Numbered from the stretch's first letter, positions 1 to 9,473 are shown. The stretch is 64,000 bases of DNA from JAIYDQ01 sp034408855 (GCA_034408855.1 JAWXCK010000217.1:10244-74243), one strand, 5' to 3'. The notes: generated by a model from the letters alone, not told the origin. Made by a program: numbers and translations.

Positions 1-1558
1 TGTCCTCGGCAGCTTGAGTATACCGATCGCTAAATTGGTCCTTCGGAAATGGACTATCGGCAAGTAGACTCGGCTGAGGAACGGTTGCCGAAGCAGGCGA
101 TTCTTGAGATGCGAAACCATAGATCGCACCGGTATTGGTACTGATCAACAAATGCTGATTTGCCGCGACAAGTCCAGAAGCTTCGCCGTCGACTTTAGCT
201 TCCCATCGCATATCGCCGGAATCAGAAGCGTAACTTGCGACGCGTTCTTTGCCGCCGAGAAAGACGCTATCGCCGGTGGCCATCAAAGCAGCATTCTCAT
301 GGGCAGCTTGTTGCCATTTGATTCCAATCATCGCGATTTTCTTGAGCTCTGCTTGTGCTTCGTTGATTTTTGCTCGAAGCTCCACCGCATTGTCGCGATC
401 GGTAGTGACTTTTCGTGACGCATCATAAATCAGCATTTCAAGTTCATGGCGTCGACGACTATTGACAGCGTATTGCAATCGATCTAGCTTCGCCAACGTT
501 TCACCGGTTGAGATGTAAGCCGTATCGTTTTGAACGACGATTTGCTTCCCATCAAACCATCCGAAGCCAACATCGCCACTCTTTTCGGTCATCGCAAGCC
601 AATGTTCTGGTCCACTTGCGTAAACCTGACCGTCGGACAACAACGCATTCACACCACCGATGACACCGCCGGCTGTTGTACGCCACGAGTGCGTTCGTTT
701 GAACAAAAGTTCGCCTGTCTGACGGTCGATGGCTGCTGGCAACGATCGACCTGATGGAACGAATAGTATATCTTCGTTCGCCAAGAGATAACCTTGAGGC
801 GAAAGATCGTTTCTCCCCGCATCCAAGACGCTCAGATTATCTTGTCGCCAAACAAATTTTCCGTCGATAGCATTGACGGCACAGATATAAACATTTTCGT
901 GCGGGAATATCCCTGCGCCAAAATAGGCGATCCCATCGAACACCAAAACACTCGTCCGAACCGGCCATCGCGAGATCATCTCGCCGCGCGCCAGCAACCA
1001 TTCATCGGCTGAAGCCGCTTTTTGCTTCCAAATTAAAGCCCCATCGGTCGTTGAAAGGCAGTAAGCGAAACCGTCGTCCGCTCCGAAATAGACACGATTC
1101 TTGTCAATCGTCGGTGCCAATCGAATCGGACCATCGGCTGCGAACGACCACTGCTCGACTCCGGTCGCTAAGTCCAAACAATGAAGATGATGATCCACCG
1201 ACGAACCAAAGTAGACTCGCTTATCAGCAACAACCGGGTGAATCGCGTCGTCGTACTTGGTTAAATTTCCGATAAGATGATTCTCCATCATCCGTCCCTC
1301 TCCGCTTGACCACGCCATACGAGGAGCTGCCGCAGCTCGATAAACCCATCGAGGTTGTAATTCGGGATGGACGACTTCATCGGTTGACCCAAGTCGAGCC
1401 GGCCCATTACGAAACGACGGCCAATCGGCAGCCTGAATCTGACGAACGACGGGTATCTGAAAAAAAGTCAGCAATAAGGCGGCACTCGCCCATGTGCTCA
1501 CTCGATTGTTGGACGATTCAAAAACCTTGAAAGATTGGCGAGCAATTTTGATCGACAT
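1..1558 (-). CDS. PQQ-type beta-propeller exported protein (partial, C-terminus beyond window)
   Basis: The reverse strand stays open from an ATG at 1558 to the window edge, about 519 residues. A basic N-terminus and a hydrophobic stretch (about residues 23-37) suggest a signal peptide. DWPSFRNGPARLGST (about 45-59) is the usual opening of planctomycete PQQ/BamB-like propellers. Blade repeats follow, for example RVYFGSSVDHHLHCLDLATG and RVYFGADDGFAYCL. Around residues 360-420 a charged helical segment (LRAKINEAQAELKK) interrupts the blades. The reading ends in a sequence resembling a linker before a further domain. Some planctomycete homologues carry a C-terminal methyltransferase there; this is recollection and cannot be checked here. 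It is divergent from the sulfatase at 1807. The substrate is unknown. Confidence 0.85.
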   Translation of the reverse strand, partial: MSIKIARQSFKVFESSNNRVSTWASAALLLTFFQIPVVRQIQAADWPSFRNGPARLGSTDEVVHPELQPRWVYRAAAAPRMAWSSGEGRMMENHLIGNLTKYDDAIHPVVADKRVYFGSSVDHHLHCLDLATGVEQWSFAADGPIRLAPTIDKNRVYFGADDGFAYCLSTTDGALIWKQKAASADEWLLARGEMISRWPVRTSVLVFDGIAYFGAGIFPHENVYICAVNAIDGKFVWRQDNLSVLDAGRNDLSPQGYLLANEDILFVPSGRSLPAAIDRQTGELLFKRTHSWRTTAGGVIGGVNALLSDGQVYASGPEHWLAMTEKSGDVGFGWFDGKQIVVQNDTAYISTGETLAKLDRLQYAVNSRRRHELEMLIYDASRKVTTDRDNAVELRAKINEAQAELKKIAMIGIKWQQAAHENAALMATGDSVFLGGKERVASYASDSGDMRWEAKVDGEASGLVAANQHLLISTNTGAIYGFASQESPASATVPQPSLLADSPFPKDQFSDRYTQAAED

Positions 1559-1571
1559 GCGAGTTCCGGAA

Positions 1572-1591
1572 GGGGAATGGGGAATGGGGAA
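1572..1591. repeat. Short 7-bp tandem repeat (GGGGAAT, about 2.9 units)
   Basis: GGGGAAT is repeated with period 7 just upstream of the propeller gene, in the divergent gap 1559-1806. It resembles the longer CCCTATT/AATAGGG heptamer tract at 60246-60292. Nothing else is recognisable in this gap. Confidence 0.7.
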
Positions 1592-1806
1592 CAATTGTTT
1601 TGGGTGGCACGTCCTGAGTCTGCGAAGGGCGTGGTAGGTTCAGTCGTTATCGCTATTGTACTGACTCGCCAGATACGATGGTAACAGGGTTGCACGAATT
1701 AAGAATCTGCTTTGCATTCATCTGTCATCCAGCTTGGAAGAAATCGACTCCACGACTAAACTGATCGTAAGCGAACCCCGAGTCTACCCAAAGGATGTCC
1801 TGAAAA

Positions 1807-3276
1807 ATGCGAGCTAATGTAACGCGAACGTCGTCGAGTTTTAAGTTGAAGGCCCCCAACCAACCTTTCAGATTCTTGTGTTGCTTTTTGCTCTTGGCCG
1901 GTAATGCCCTCGCCTTAGATCGACCGAACATCATCTATTTTCTAGCCGATGATCTCGGATGGACCGACGTTGGATGGCATGGAAGCGAAATTATGACTCC
2001 GAATCTCGACAAACTTGCGATGGACGGAGCACGACTCGAACAGTTTTATGTGCTGCCTGTTTGCTCACCGACCCGCGCTGCCTTTATGACGGGTCGTTAT
2101 CCAATTCGACATGGATTGCAGTTGAGTGTCGTTCGGCCATATGCGCAATACGGACTGCCGCTCGACGAGCGAACTTTGCCGCAAGCCCTGAAAGAAGCTG
2201 GCTATCAAACGGCAATGAGCGGCAAATGGCACCTTGGCCACTTTCATCCAGACTATCTGCCTACCCGTCGCGGATTCGATTCGCAGTATGGTCATTACAA
2301 CGGAGCACTCGACTATTTTACCCACGAACGCGACGGTGGGCACGATTGGCATCGGAATGATCGTGAGAGCCGCGACCCTGGCTATACCACAACGCTCATC
2401 GGCGACGAAGCCGTACGAGTTGTCGAGCAACTGGACGCGAAAACGCCGCTCTTTATGTATGTGCCTTTCAATGCGCCTCATTCTCCGCTGCAAGTTACCG
2501 AAGAGTATCTCAAGCATTATTCGCACATCACCGACAAGAAACGCCAATCCTACGCCGCGATGGTCCATTGCCTAGACGAGCAAGTCGGGAAAGTTGTAGC
2601 GGCGATTGAGAAACGTGGTCTGACGTCGAACACGCTCTTTCTCTTTTCGAGCGACAATGGCGGGCCGCTCAACCAAGGCGCGACCAACGGCAGTCTGCGA
2701 GCAGGAAAAGCCACGCTTTATGAGGGCGGTACGCGGGTCGTTGCCTTTGCCAACTGGAAAGGCAAGATTCAGCCGGGAACGATCGTAAACGAACCGCTAC
2801 ATATCGTCGATTGGTATCCGACTCTTTTGAAACTCGTAGGCGTTTCGATCGATCAACGGCTTGCGCTCGATGGTTTGGATATGTGGTCGACGATTACGCA
2901 AGGGAAACCGTCGCCGCACGCTTCTATTCTTATCAACTCCGTCCCTCAAAGCGGAGCGATACGCATGGGCGATTGGAAATTGGTTGTCAATGGAAGTATT
3001 GACGCGAATGATCTCGAGGGTGCAACCGACGGCACCAAAGGAAAGTCGAAAAAGAAGAAGGAAGTTCGAGAAGTAAACGGCAAGGAACAAATTGAACTTT
3101 TTAATCTAGCCGACGATCCAGGTGAGAAAAAGAACCTCGCTGGCGAACAGGCGGCCAAAGTACAAGAGCTTCGCGCGAAACTCGATGCGTTTGCTAAGGA
3201 AGCGGTCCCGCCGAAAGCTGAATCGCAGCCGTCGGATTTCAAAGTACCCAAAATCTGGGGTGAAACACCGCAGTAA
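1807..3276 (+). CDS. Arylsulfatase (formylglycine-dependent, ARSB-like), exported
   Basis: A 489-residue sulfatase. The N-terminal hydrophobic segment at about 21-37 (LCCFLLLAGNALA) reads as a signal peptide. RPNIIYFLADDLGWTDVG (39-56) supplies the metal-binding Asp pair. The signature CSPTRAAFMTGR has Cys86, which would be converted to formylglycine. GKWHLG (139-144) and LPTRRGFD follow the arylsulfatase B/I/J pattern. A lysine-rich insert (GKSKKKKEV) lies near residue 417. It would hydrolyse sulfate esters on polysaccharides or glycosaminoglycan-like substrates outside the cytoplasm; the actual substrate cannot be read. The enolase-superfamily gene begins 53 bp downstream on the same strand, so the two may be cotranscribed. 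Sulfatase abundance is a planctomycete hallmark. Confidence 0.93.
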   Translation: MRANVTRTSSSFKLKAPNQPFRFLCCFLLLAGNALALDRPNIIYFLADDLGWTDVGWHGSEIMTPNLDKLAMDGARLEQFYVLPVCSPTRAAFMTGRYPIRHGLQLSVVRPYAQYGLPLDERTLPQALKEAGYQTAMSGKWHLGHFHPDYLPTRRGFDSQYGHYNGALDYFTHERDGGHDWHRNDRESRDPGYTTTLIGDEAVRVVEQLDAKTPLFMYVPFNAPHSPLQVTEEYLKHYSHITDKKRQSYAAMVHCLDEQVGKVVAAIEKRGLTSNTLFLFSSDNGGPLNQGATNGSLRAGKATLYEGGTRVVAFANWKGKIQPGTIVNEPLHIVDWYPTLLKLVGVSIDQRLALDGLDMWSTITQGKPSPHASILINSVPQSGAIRMGDWKLVVNGSIDANDLEGATDGTKGKSKKKKEVREVNGKEQIELFNLADDPGEKKNLAGEQAAKVQELRAKLDAFAKEAVPPKAESQPSDFKVPKIWGETPQ

Positions 3277-3329
3277 TCCGGGACGACGAACCGCATTTAC
3301 ATTCAGCATTTTACTCGGAATAAAAGTCG

Positions 3330-4433
3330 ATGAAAATCAGTCGGATCTTTGCATATCGCGTGGAGTTACCGTTGGTCGAAGGCTCGTACAAATGGTCCGG
3401 TGGCAAATCGGTGACGGTTTTCGATAGCACCATTGTCGGTGTCGAGACCGATTGCGGACTGATCGGCTACGGCGAGGTTTGTCCGCTTGGACCGTTTTAC
3501 CTGCCAGCCTATGCCGAAGGCGTTCGCGCCGGACTCAAGGAATTGGGACCGCATTTAATTGGCTTGGATCCTCGCGAATTGGGCAAGTTGAATTTACACA
3601 TGGACGCTGCGCTCAAAGGCCATCCTTACGTTAAGACAGGTATCGACATCGCATGCTGGGATATTTTGGGCAAGGCAACCGAATTGCCAGTGTGTGTATT
3701 GATGGGAGGACGCTACGGTGAAAGCATCCGACTCTACCGTGCAATCTCTCAGGTGCCGCCGGATGAGATGGCGAAAAATGTTGCGAGTTATCGCGAGCAG
3801 GGCTACACGCGTTTTCAGCTCAAGGTTGGCGGCGATCCTGATATCGACATCCAGCGAATTCGTGCAGTACGTTCGATTCTCGAACCAACCGATCGTCTCG
3901 TCGCCGATGCGAATACAGGTTGGACTCAGCACGAAGCGATGCGAGTCGTCCGCGCCGTACAAGATCTGGATGTCTATATCGAACAGCCTTGTTTGACGTA
4001 TGAAGAATGTCTGGCGGTTCGACGCAATACCAGTCATCCGTTTGTACTCGATGAAAATATCGATGGACTCGATATGCTGCTACGAGCCAAGAGCGACCTG
4101 GCCATGGACGTTGTGAATCTCAAAATTAGCAAACTCGGAGGGTTGACGAAGGCTAAACAGGCTCGCGATCTATGTGTCTCGATGGGAATTGCGATGACAC
4201 TTGAAGATAGTTGGGGTGGCGACATTACAACCGCCGCGATTTCGCATCTTGCCCATAGCACTCCTGAAGCCTATCGGTTCACGAGTACCGATTTTAATAG
4301 TTACGTAACGGTCAGCAATGCCGACGGTGCTCCACAACGCATCAATGGTTGTATGCAAGCGAGTACGAAACCCGGACTTGGTATAACGCCAAAACTCGAT
4401 ACGCTCGGCCCAATCGTCGTGGACATCCGGTGA
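3330..4433 (+). CDS. Mandelate racemase/muconate lactonizing enzyme family protein (hydroxyproline dehydratase/epimerase-like)
   Basis: A 367-residue enolase-superfamily protein. The capping domain occupies residues 1 to about 120 and the TIM barrel follows. Metal ligands are visible as D193 (VADANTGW), E218 (YIEQPC) and E242 (VLDENID). Acid/base lysines are K165 (FQLKVGG) and K265 (NLKISKLGG). The usual first Lys of the KxK motif is Gln163. The opening (VELPLVEGSYKWSGGKSV) and the ending (EDSWGGDITTAAISHLAHST) resemble the cis-3-hydroxy-L-proline dehydratase and hydroxyproline-betaine epimerase group; that subgroup assignment is from memory. It probably acts in the cytoplasm on a proline derivative or other carboxylate. 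It follows the sulfatase, with no other catabolic gene beside it. Confidence 0.85.
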   Translation: MKISRIFAYRVELPLVEGSYKWSGGKSVTVFDSTIVGVETDCGLIGYGEVCPLGPFYLPAYAEGVRAGLKELGPHLIGLDPRELGKLNLHMDAALKGHPYVKTGIDIACWDILGKATELPVCVLMGGRYGESIRLYRAISQVPPDEMAKNVASYREQGYTRFQLKVGGDPDIDIQRIRAVRSILEPTDRLVADANTGWTQHEAMRVVRAVQDLDVYIEQPCLTYEECLAVRRNTSHPFVLDENIDGLDMLLRAKSDLAMDVVNLKISKLGGLTKAKQARDLCVSMGIAMTLEDSWGGDITTAAISHLAHSTPEAYRFTSTDFNSYVTVSNADGAPQRINGCMQASTKPGLGITPKLDTLGPIVVDIR

Positions 4434-4461
4434 CAAGCGAGCCACGTCGTCATCCTAACCA

Positions 4462-4622
4462 TTTTGCATTTTTCACTTCTCATTTGAACTTTTTCAATAT
4501 CTCCGCGTGTGCTTCCAACGACTCGAAGCGAGCACAACCAGGGTCGTTCGTCGGGTTATCTTCTTCCACGACGACTGGGATGGATTGTAAAGTGAGAAAT
4601 GAGAACTGCAAAATGCAAAATT
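4462..4622. repeat. Inverted repeat of about 25 bp with a 100-bp spacer
   Basis: The gap 4434-4891 (458 bp) has no convincing gene. It holds two inverted copies of an AT-rich motif. The left copy at 4462-4486 reads ATTTTGCATTTTTCACTTCT and onward; the right copy at 4589-4622 is its imperfect reverse complement. The sequence between the arms shows nothing recognisable. The arms are far apart for a terminator hairpin, so they look more like a decayed mobile or interspersed repeat. Short frames across the gap overlap both arms and were not accepted as genes. Confidence 0.55.
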
Positions 4623-4891
4623 GGTAGTTGATCTGGGAGCTTCCAGACGTCGGATTGCATGCGATGAGCCCGAAGTCTGGCGAATCCAGCTCCACTAAAT
4701 CTTAAGCTAGCTCATTATGGAACGGTAAAAGCCCAGGCAGTGCGAGTAGCGCACATGCTTCGGTAGCCAAAAAATTTCGCTGGCACTCCGCGCTAGCAAA
4801 GCAGTTCGAATGGTCTTGAGCTCCAGTCGCTAAAAACGCTACATAAGATTGCGTAGAAATGCTTGTTTGCGACCGTGGGATCTAGGCTGGT

Positions 4892-6217
4892 ATGAATAAG
4901 TCCGAATCAAACGACCGAATTCGGCAAGTTGCTATTGTCTTGTCGTCGGTGGATGCTGCGACGGCAAGAAGTCTGCTCGGTACCCTTCCTGCCACGCAAG
5001 CTCGACTGGTGCGGCAACAGCTTGCCACGCTTACCAATATCACGCCGAGCGAACGTGCCTCGGCATCGAAGATGATTGCGCAATTGAAGAGCCAAGCTGG
5101 GGCGTCCTCAAAACAAACGTCTCAAGCAACGCGATCACCGCCGCCATCTCATTCGTCATCGCCTGCCGAAGCCTTGCTCTCAGCCGTCCCTGTAGGCATC
5201 GATAGCATCGAGCTAACCGACGAGTACTCGCCTTCGTCCGATCCAATGCCATCGGGTAATGCGCACATCGATTGGCATGCGTCGGCACCCTGTTCGATCG
5301 GTGAGAGTGGATTTGCTCCACTTCAGCGATACTCAGAGCAACCGTTTGATAGCCCGAGTAGCATTCCTTCTTGGCAGCATTGGAACGGTGCGGAACTTAC
5401 TAAGCTCTTGATGAATGAACGACCAAGTTTGATCGCCGCCGTTCTATTGCACGCGCCGGAAAAGCTGGGTTCCGAAATTCTGCAAACACTCGCACCAGAA
5501 ATTGCGACTTCAGTTCTAGCGGCCTTGCCGCAGTTGCATACGACCGATCCGACCGTCTTGCAAGAGATTTATAGCGAGCTTCATCAGCGGTTGGTCGATT
5601 TCAAGCGGCAGTCTAGTCCCGAGAACGTGGGAATGACCAAGCTTCAAGCTTTGCTATCGATGGTTTCCAGCGAGACGCGACATCGACTCGAACAGAGACT
5701 GGCTGCTCAGCAACCACTATTGGCGCATGCGCTGGGTGTTTCGACAACTCCAAATCCAATCGTCACGATGCCTTCAACTCCGAGTCCTCAACGCGTTGCG
5801 GCTGTTGCTATTTCGCAACAAACAGAACATCGCCACGACGATACGCCAGTCACCGTAAAATTCCCAAAGAAGTCGGTCGATCCGAGCTTCAATGCGACTC
5901 CTGGCATATCGATCGATTCATTCGAAAGTCTCGTGTCGCTCTCGCTGGAAGATTTTGCATTAGTGCTGCGAAGTGTGGACCCGCAAACGATTTTACTAGC
6001 CACCAGTGGCGGCTCGCAAAAAATCCAAGAGCGAGTCGAACAACTGCTCGATCCGAAAGATATCAAGAGACTGCGAGACCGCATCGAATCATTGCGGTCG
6101 ACTCGAACAAAAGATAAGCAATTGGCGCAAACGAAAGTATTGCAAGCCGCTCAGTCGCTTTTTCAACAGGGCCGCATCGCAAGCTTAGCCAACATGACGA
6201 TTCTCGCAGCCGCCTGA
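4892..6217 (+). CDS. FliG-like flagellar motor switch protein (divergent)
   Basis: A 441-residue protein opening the flagellar cluster. The N-terminus (RQVAIVLSSVDAATARSLLGTLPATQARLVRQQLATL) matches the FliG N-terminal pattern. The C-terminus (about 345-425: SLSLEDFALVLRSVDPQTILLATSGGS through DPKDIKRLRDRIESL) resembles the FliG middle/C domain. Between them a Ser/Pro/Gln-rich linker (about 75-160) makes it about 100 residues longer than typical FliG. FliG couples the MS ring to the C ring and stator. This copy could be the working FliG or a paralogue, since fliE and fliF are not next to it. It is followed 13 bp later by fliH. The family assignment is moderately secure and rests strongly on context. 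Confidence 0.7.
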   Translation: MNKSESNDRIRQVAIVLSSVDAATARSLLGTLPATQARLVRQQLATLTNITPSERASASKMIAQLKSQAGASSKQTSQATRSPPPSHSSSPAEALLSAVPVGIDSIELTDEYSPSSDPMPSGNAHIDWHASAPCSIGESGFAPLQRYSEQPFDSPSSIPSWQHWNGAELTKLLMNERPSLIAAVLLHAPEKLGSEILQTLAPEIATSVLAALPQLHTTDPTVLQEIYSELHQRLVDFKRQSSPENVGMTKLQALLSMVSSETRHRLEQRLAAQQPLLAHALGVSTTPNPIVTMPSTPSPQRVAAVAISQQTEHRHDDTPVTVKFPKKSVDPSFNATPGISIDSFESLVSLSLEDFALVLRSVDPQTILLATSGGSQKIQERVEQLLDPKDIKRLRDRIESLRSTRTKDKQLAQTKVLQAAQSLFQQGRIASLANMTILAAA

Positions 6218-6230
6218 AAGGGATTTATCT

Positions 6231-6905
6231 ATGGCGACGGTGCTAAAACAGAAACAATTTTTAGACGGCGTGAATACTGCCAAAGCTGAAGTCTTCAATT
6301 GGGAAGATGTCGCCGCGAGGGCCCGTACTTATCTTGCATCCGTTCGCGAGCAAGCCGACGAGATACTGCGTAAAGCGGTTGAGGACGCCCGAAGCGTCAA
6401 AACTTTGGCGCAAGAACAAGGTCGAACGGCCGGGCAAAGTGACATTGTCGCGACCGCCGAGACCATGGCATCGAAGATTGCCAACCAACGCATTAGCAAC
6501 GCAACGCAAAGTATCCACGCGCTCGCCGACGAACTGGAAGCAGCGACGCAACATTGGCTGCGTCAATGGCAGCACGAAACCGTTCCTCTGGCGGTATCGA
6601 TTGCCGAGCGATTGGTGCATCGCCAGATTGAAATAGACCCGACGATCTTGCTGCAATGGCTCCAGGACTCCGTGCGCATGGTACAGGGGGGCCAAACTGT
6701 TCAGTTGCGTATGAATCCATCCGATATCAAGACGCTCGGGCCAGCTTTGCCAAAGCTTCTCGAAGAACTGAAGAGTCGGCTGGCAATAGAATTGATCGAG
6801 GATAGTTCGATCGCCTTGCACGGATTGGTGCTGCGGTCATCGGAACTGATGATCGATCAGCAGTTGAGAACACAATTAGATCGACTACAAGAGGAATTGC
6901 AGTGA
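6231..6905 (+). CDS. fliH: Flagellar assembly protein FliH
   Basis: A 224-residue, helix-rich protein. The N-terminal half (residues 20-130) is a long charged coiled coil rich in Ala, Gln and Glu. The C-terminal part (about 115-220) carries the FliH/YscL pattern VPLAVSIAERLVHRQIEIDPTILLQWLQDSV, followed by LRMNPSDIKTLG and a final segment with LHGLVLRSSELMIDQQLRTQLDRL. FliH is the peripheral stalk-like regulator of the export ATPase FliI. Its stop codon overlaps the GTG start of fliI (GTGA at 6902-6905), indicating translational coupling. Confidence 0.87.
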   Translation: MATVLKQKQFLDGVNTAKAEVFNWEDVAARARTYLASVREQADEILRKAVEDARSVKTLAQEQGRTAGQSDIVATAETMASKIANQRISNATQSIHALADELEAATQHWLRQWQHETVPLAVSIAERLVHRQIEIDPTILLQWLQDSVRMVQGGQTVQLRMNPSDIKTLGPALPKLLEELKSRLAIELIEDSSIALHGLVLRSSELMIDQQLRTQLDRLQEELQ

Positions 6906-8248
6906 AAGCATTACCGTCTATTCCTCGTGCCAGCCAATGGAATACGTTGCTGGAGCGCTGCCTACCGATGGGAATCGAAGGGCGCGTGCGTTCGATTCGC
7001 GGCACAACGATTCTTGCAGGCGGTTTACCAACGCCGATCGGCTCGGTCGTCCGAATCAGCCGGCGACAAGGAAGCCATCTCGACGCTGAAGTGATAGGTT
7101 TCGATGGCTCGACAACACTGCTTTCTCCTTTAGCACCGATGGATGGAGTCAGCCAAGGCGATAGCGTTCGCCTGTTTCGTACGATGCGCACCGTTCCAGC
7201 CGGCCTTGAACTGATCGGCCGAGTCCTCGATGCCTCCGGTGAGCCGATCGACGACAAGGGGCCTTTGCCACCTTCCATTCGCGTGCCTTGCGACGCGATA
7301 CCGATCGCCGCCCTCGATCGACCACCGATCGATCGCGTACTCCCAACTTCGATTCGCGCTTTCGACGCTTTCTTGACACTCGGTTATGGACAGCGAATCG
7401 GAATCTTTGCTGGCTCGGGCGTTGGCAAGAGTACCTTGTTAGGCATGCTGGCCAGAGGGACCGCGGCCGATGTCGTCGTGATCGGCTTGATCGGTGAACG
7501 AGGTCGCGAAGTTCGCGAGTTTCTCGAACGTGACCTTACCGAAGTCGGACGAAAGAAGTGCGTAACCGTCATCGCAACGAGCGATATGCCTGCCCCTCAA
7601 CGAATTCTTGCCGCAAAGACGGCAACGGCAATCGCCGAAGCGTATCGTGACGCTGGCAAAAATGTCCTCTTGCTCATGGATTCCGTTACACGATTTGCCA
7701 TGGCACAGCGCGAAATCGGATTGGCCGCAGGCGAAGTTCCCACCACTCGAGGTTATCCGCCGAGCGTATTCGCCATGTTGCCGCAATTGGTCGAACGAGC
7801 TGGAATGAGCAATCGCGGGAGTATCACCGCGATCTATACCGTCCTCGTCGAAGGCGACGATGCCAACGAGCCGATCAGCGACGCCCTGCGAGGATTGCTC
7901 GACGGGCACGTTCACCTTTCACGCTCCATCGCCGCGCGTGGTCGTTACCCAGCCATCGATATCTTGCCAAGTCTCAGTCGATTGCAAAATCAGCTTGTCG
8001 ATAGAAGCCACAACGAAGCCGCGATGAAAGTTCGTGCAATGATGGCGATCTACAAAGAGAACGAAGATCTGATCAACATCGGTGCCTACAACACCGGCTC
8101 GAATCCTGCCATAGATCGAGCGATTCAAATGCGGCCTGAAATAGAATCGTTTCTTGCGCAAGGACAATACGAGCTCGTGCCATGGGAAACGACGCAACAA
8201 GCGATCCGATCGTTGGCTGAAAGCAAAAGGTTGAGCGCCGCCGCATGA
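6902..8248 (+). CDS. fliI: Flagellum-specific ATP synthase FliI
   Basis: A 448-residue cytoplasmic export ATPase of the F1-beta-like family. The Walker A motif GSGVGKST is at 171-178 and Walker B LLLMD at 256-260. ERGREVREF (199-207) and the SVTRFAMAQREIGLAAGEVPTTRGYPPS region (261-288) are diagnostic of FliI/SctN rather than of true F1 subunits. It energises and unfolds substrates for the flagellar type III export gate with FliH and FliJ. The start is GTG at 6902, overlapping the fliH stop. The end overlaps the fliJ start (ATGA, 8245-8248). Length is normal for the family. Confidence 0.96.
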   Translation: MKALPSIPRASQWNTLLERCLPMGIEGRVRSIRGTTILAGGLPTPIGSVVRISRRQGSHLDAEVIGFDGSTTLLSPLAPMDGVSQGDSVRLFRTMRTVPAGLELIGRVLDASGEPIDDKGPLPPSIRVPCDAIPIAALDRPPIDRVLPTSIRAFDAFLTLGYGQRIGIFAGSGVGKSTLLGMLARGTAADVVVIGLIGERGREVREFLERDLTEVGRKKCVTVIATSDMPAPQRILAAKTATAIAEAYRDAGKNVLLLMDSVTRFAMAQREIGLAAGEVPTTRGYPPSVFAMLPQLVERAGMSNRGSITAIYTVLVEGDDANEPISDALRGLLDGHVHLSRSIAARGRYPAIDILPSLSRLQNQLVDRSHNEAAMKVRAMMAIYKENEDLINIGAYNTGSNPAIDRAIQMRPEIESFLAQGQYELVPWETTQQAIRSLAESKRLSAAA

Positions 8249-8700
8249 GTCCTCCATTTCGCTTCGCATCTATCCTTCAGCTTCGCATCCGAGAACGAGA
8301 TCTGGCCGCTTCGGCTGTCGAGGAAGTCGTACGCGCTATGGCTATGATCGATAGTCAGGTCGACGAAGCCAGAATGGAATTGCAATCGCTCGTCCACGAA
8401 CGAAAGATGGCTTCGACTGGTAACGTCGCGGTGAGCAATTTGCTTGATTTTCAACGACATCAATTGGTTTTGATGGGCAACATTCAGTTTCTCACACAGC
8501 AGCGATCGACACTTCTCCAAGAAAAACAGCGACGCGAGTCGAAATTGATGAAAGCCCAGCAGGCTATGAAGAGTTTCGAGAATCTGTCCGAGCAGCAACA
8601 GAACGAAGCTCAGCGATTGGGGAATGAACGATTGCAATCGAGACTCGATGAGTGGTCCAATACTCGGTCCGTCGTCAAAAATAATAATGGTGGATCATGA
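8245..8700 (+). CDS. fliJ: Flagellar export protein FliJ
   Basis: A 151-residue, almost wholly alpha-helical coiled-coil protein. It opens with PPFRFASILQLRIRERDLAASAVEEV, the usual FliJ N-terminal pattern, and runs as an amphipathic hairpin to the end. FliJ is the gamma-like central stalk of the export ATPase and binds FliI and the export gate. Sequence conservation is always low in this family, so position directly after fliI, with overlapping codons on both sides (8245-8248 and 8697-8700), carries much of the assignment. Confidence 0.82.
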   Translation: MSPPFRFASILQLRIRERDLAASAVEEVVRAMAMIDSQVDEARMELQSLVHERKMASTGNVAVSNLLDFQRHQLVLMGNIQFLTQQRSTLLQEKQRRESKLMKAQQAMKSFENLSEQQQNEAQRLGNERLQSRLDEWSNTRSVVKNNNGGS

Positions 8701-9365
8701 AACGCTTGCTGAGTTTGTTCTTTTGGTTTTGCGCAGCAACGGTGATTGCACAGGCGTGTATCCTCGGGCTGACATTCTTTCGAGGCAATCTAAGCAAGAA
8801 ATCGCTTGTTCAGATTATCGCCTTGCTAAACGGGATCGATATCCCAGGTGAGCGGATAAAGAATGCAATCGCTGCCGGGCAAGACGTCCCCGTTCCGACA
8901 CGTGAAGAAATCCTGAATGCCAAGATCGAAACGAACTTAGAATTCGAGAGTCGCGAGAAATCGCTCAAACGATTTCAAGGACAATTGCAAACCGAACAGA
9001 ACCTGCTAGGCGAAGCTAGCAAAAGACTCTCTCAACGCATTAAGGAACACGACGCATTAGTTGCCCAGTTCGCCAGCGGGCGCGAAAACCAAAGGCTAAA
9101 GGACGTCCAGGATATTTTACAGATTATCGCGCCCGATCAAGCGAAACTCCAAATCCTCAACATGTTAAAAGACGGGGCGATGGACGATGTTATCGCAATT
9201 ATTAAAGGTCTGCCGGAGGATAAACGAAAGAAGATACTGGCGGAGTTTACTGCGGGGGATGATTCCGTCAAGCTTGGAGAAATTCTTAAAGAGTTGAGAG
9301 ACTCGAATTCCAAGCCTGTGTCGAGCCCGATTGGCGATAACGCTAAGAATGGCTCCGAAACATAA
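8697..9365 (+). CDS. MotE-like flagellar protein (membrane-anchored coiled coil)
   Basis: A 222-residue protein with one N-terminal membrane segment (RLLSLFFWFCAATVIAQACILGLTFF, 3-28). A charged coiled coil follows at about 80-135. The C-terminal helical domain (about 140-200) contains ILQIIAPDQAKLQILNMLKDGAMDDVIAIIKGLPEDKRKKILAEF. That last part resembles the MgtE-N/MotE domain found between fliJ and fliK in many bacteria, where MotE acts as a stator (MotC) chaperone. The start overlaps the end of fliJ by ATGA. The function is inferred from topology and position. Confidence 0.68.
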   Translation: MKRLLSLFFWFCAATVIAQACILGLTFFRGNLSKKSLVQIIALLNGIDIPGERIKNAIAAGQDVPVPTREEILNAKIETNLEFESREKSLKRFQGQLQTEQNLLGEASKRLSQRIKEHDALVAQFASGRENQRLKDVQDILQIIAPDQAKLQILNMLKDGAMDDVIAIIKGLPEDKRKKILAEFTAGDDSVKLGEILKELRDSNSKPVSSPIGDNAKNGSET

Positions 9366-9473
9366 GCTGTATTCCCCATTTTGATTCTGTTGGATTGCGA
9401 GCACTTCGCCTGTCTGGAAAAACAGATCGGTAACGCTGCCTAATGTCCAATGCGCTTCGGGGGAAGCTTCGCT

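Noticed and set aside
4480..4695. 71-residue minus-strand frame between the enolase-like and FliG-like genes
   Set aside because: It runs across one inverted-repeat arm (4589-4622), starts without a ribosome-binding site, and shows no domain.
4780..4800. Possible sigma-54 promoter TGGCAC-N-GC upstream of the flagellar block
   Set aside because: The spacing between the GG and GC elements is off by two bases and the TTGC is missing.
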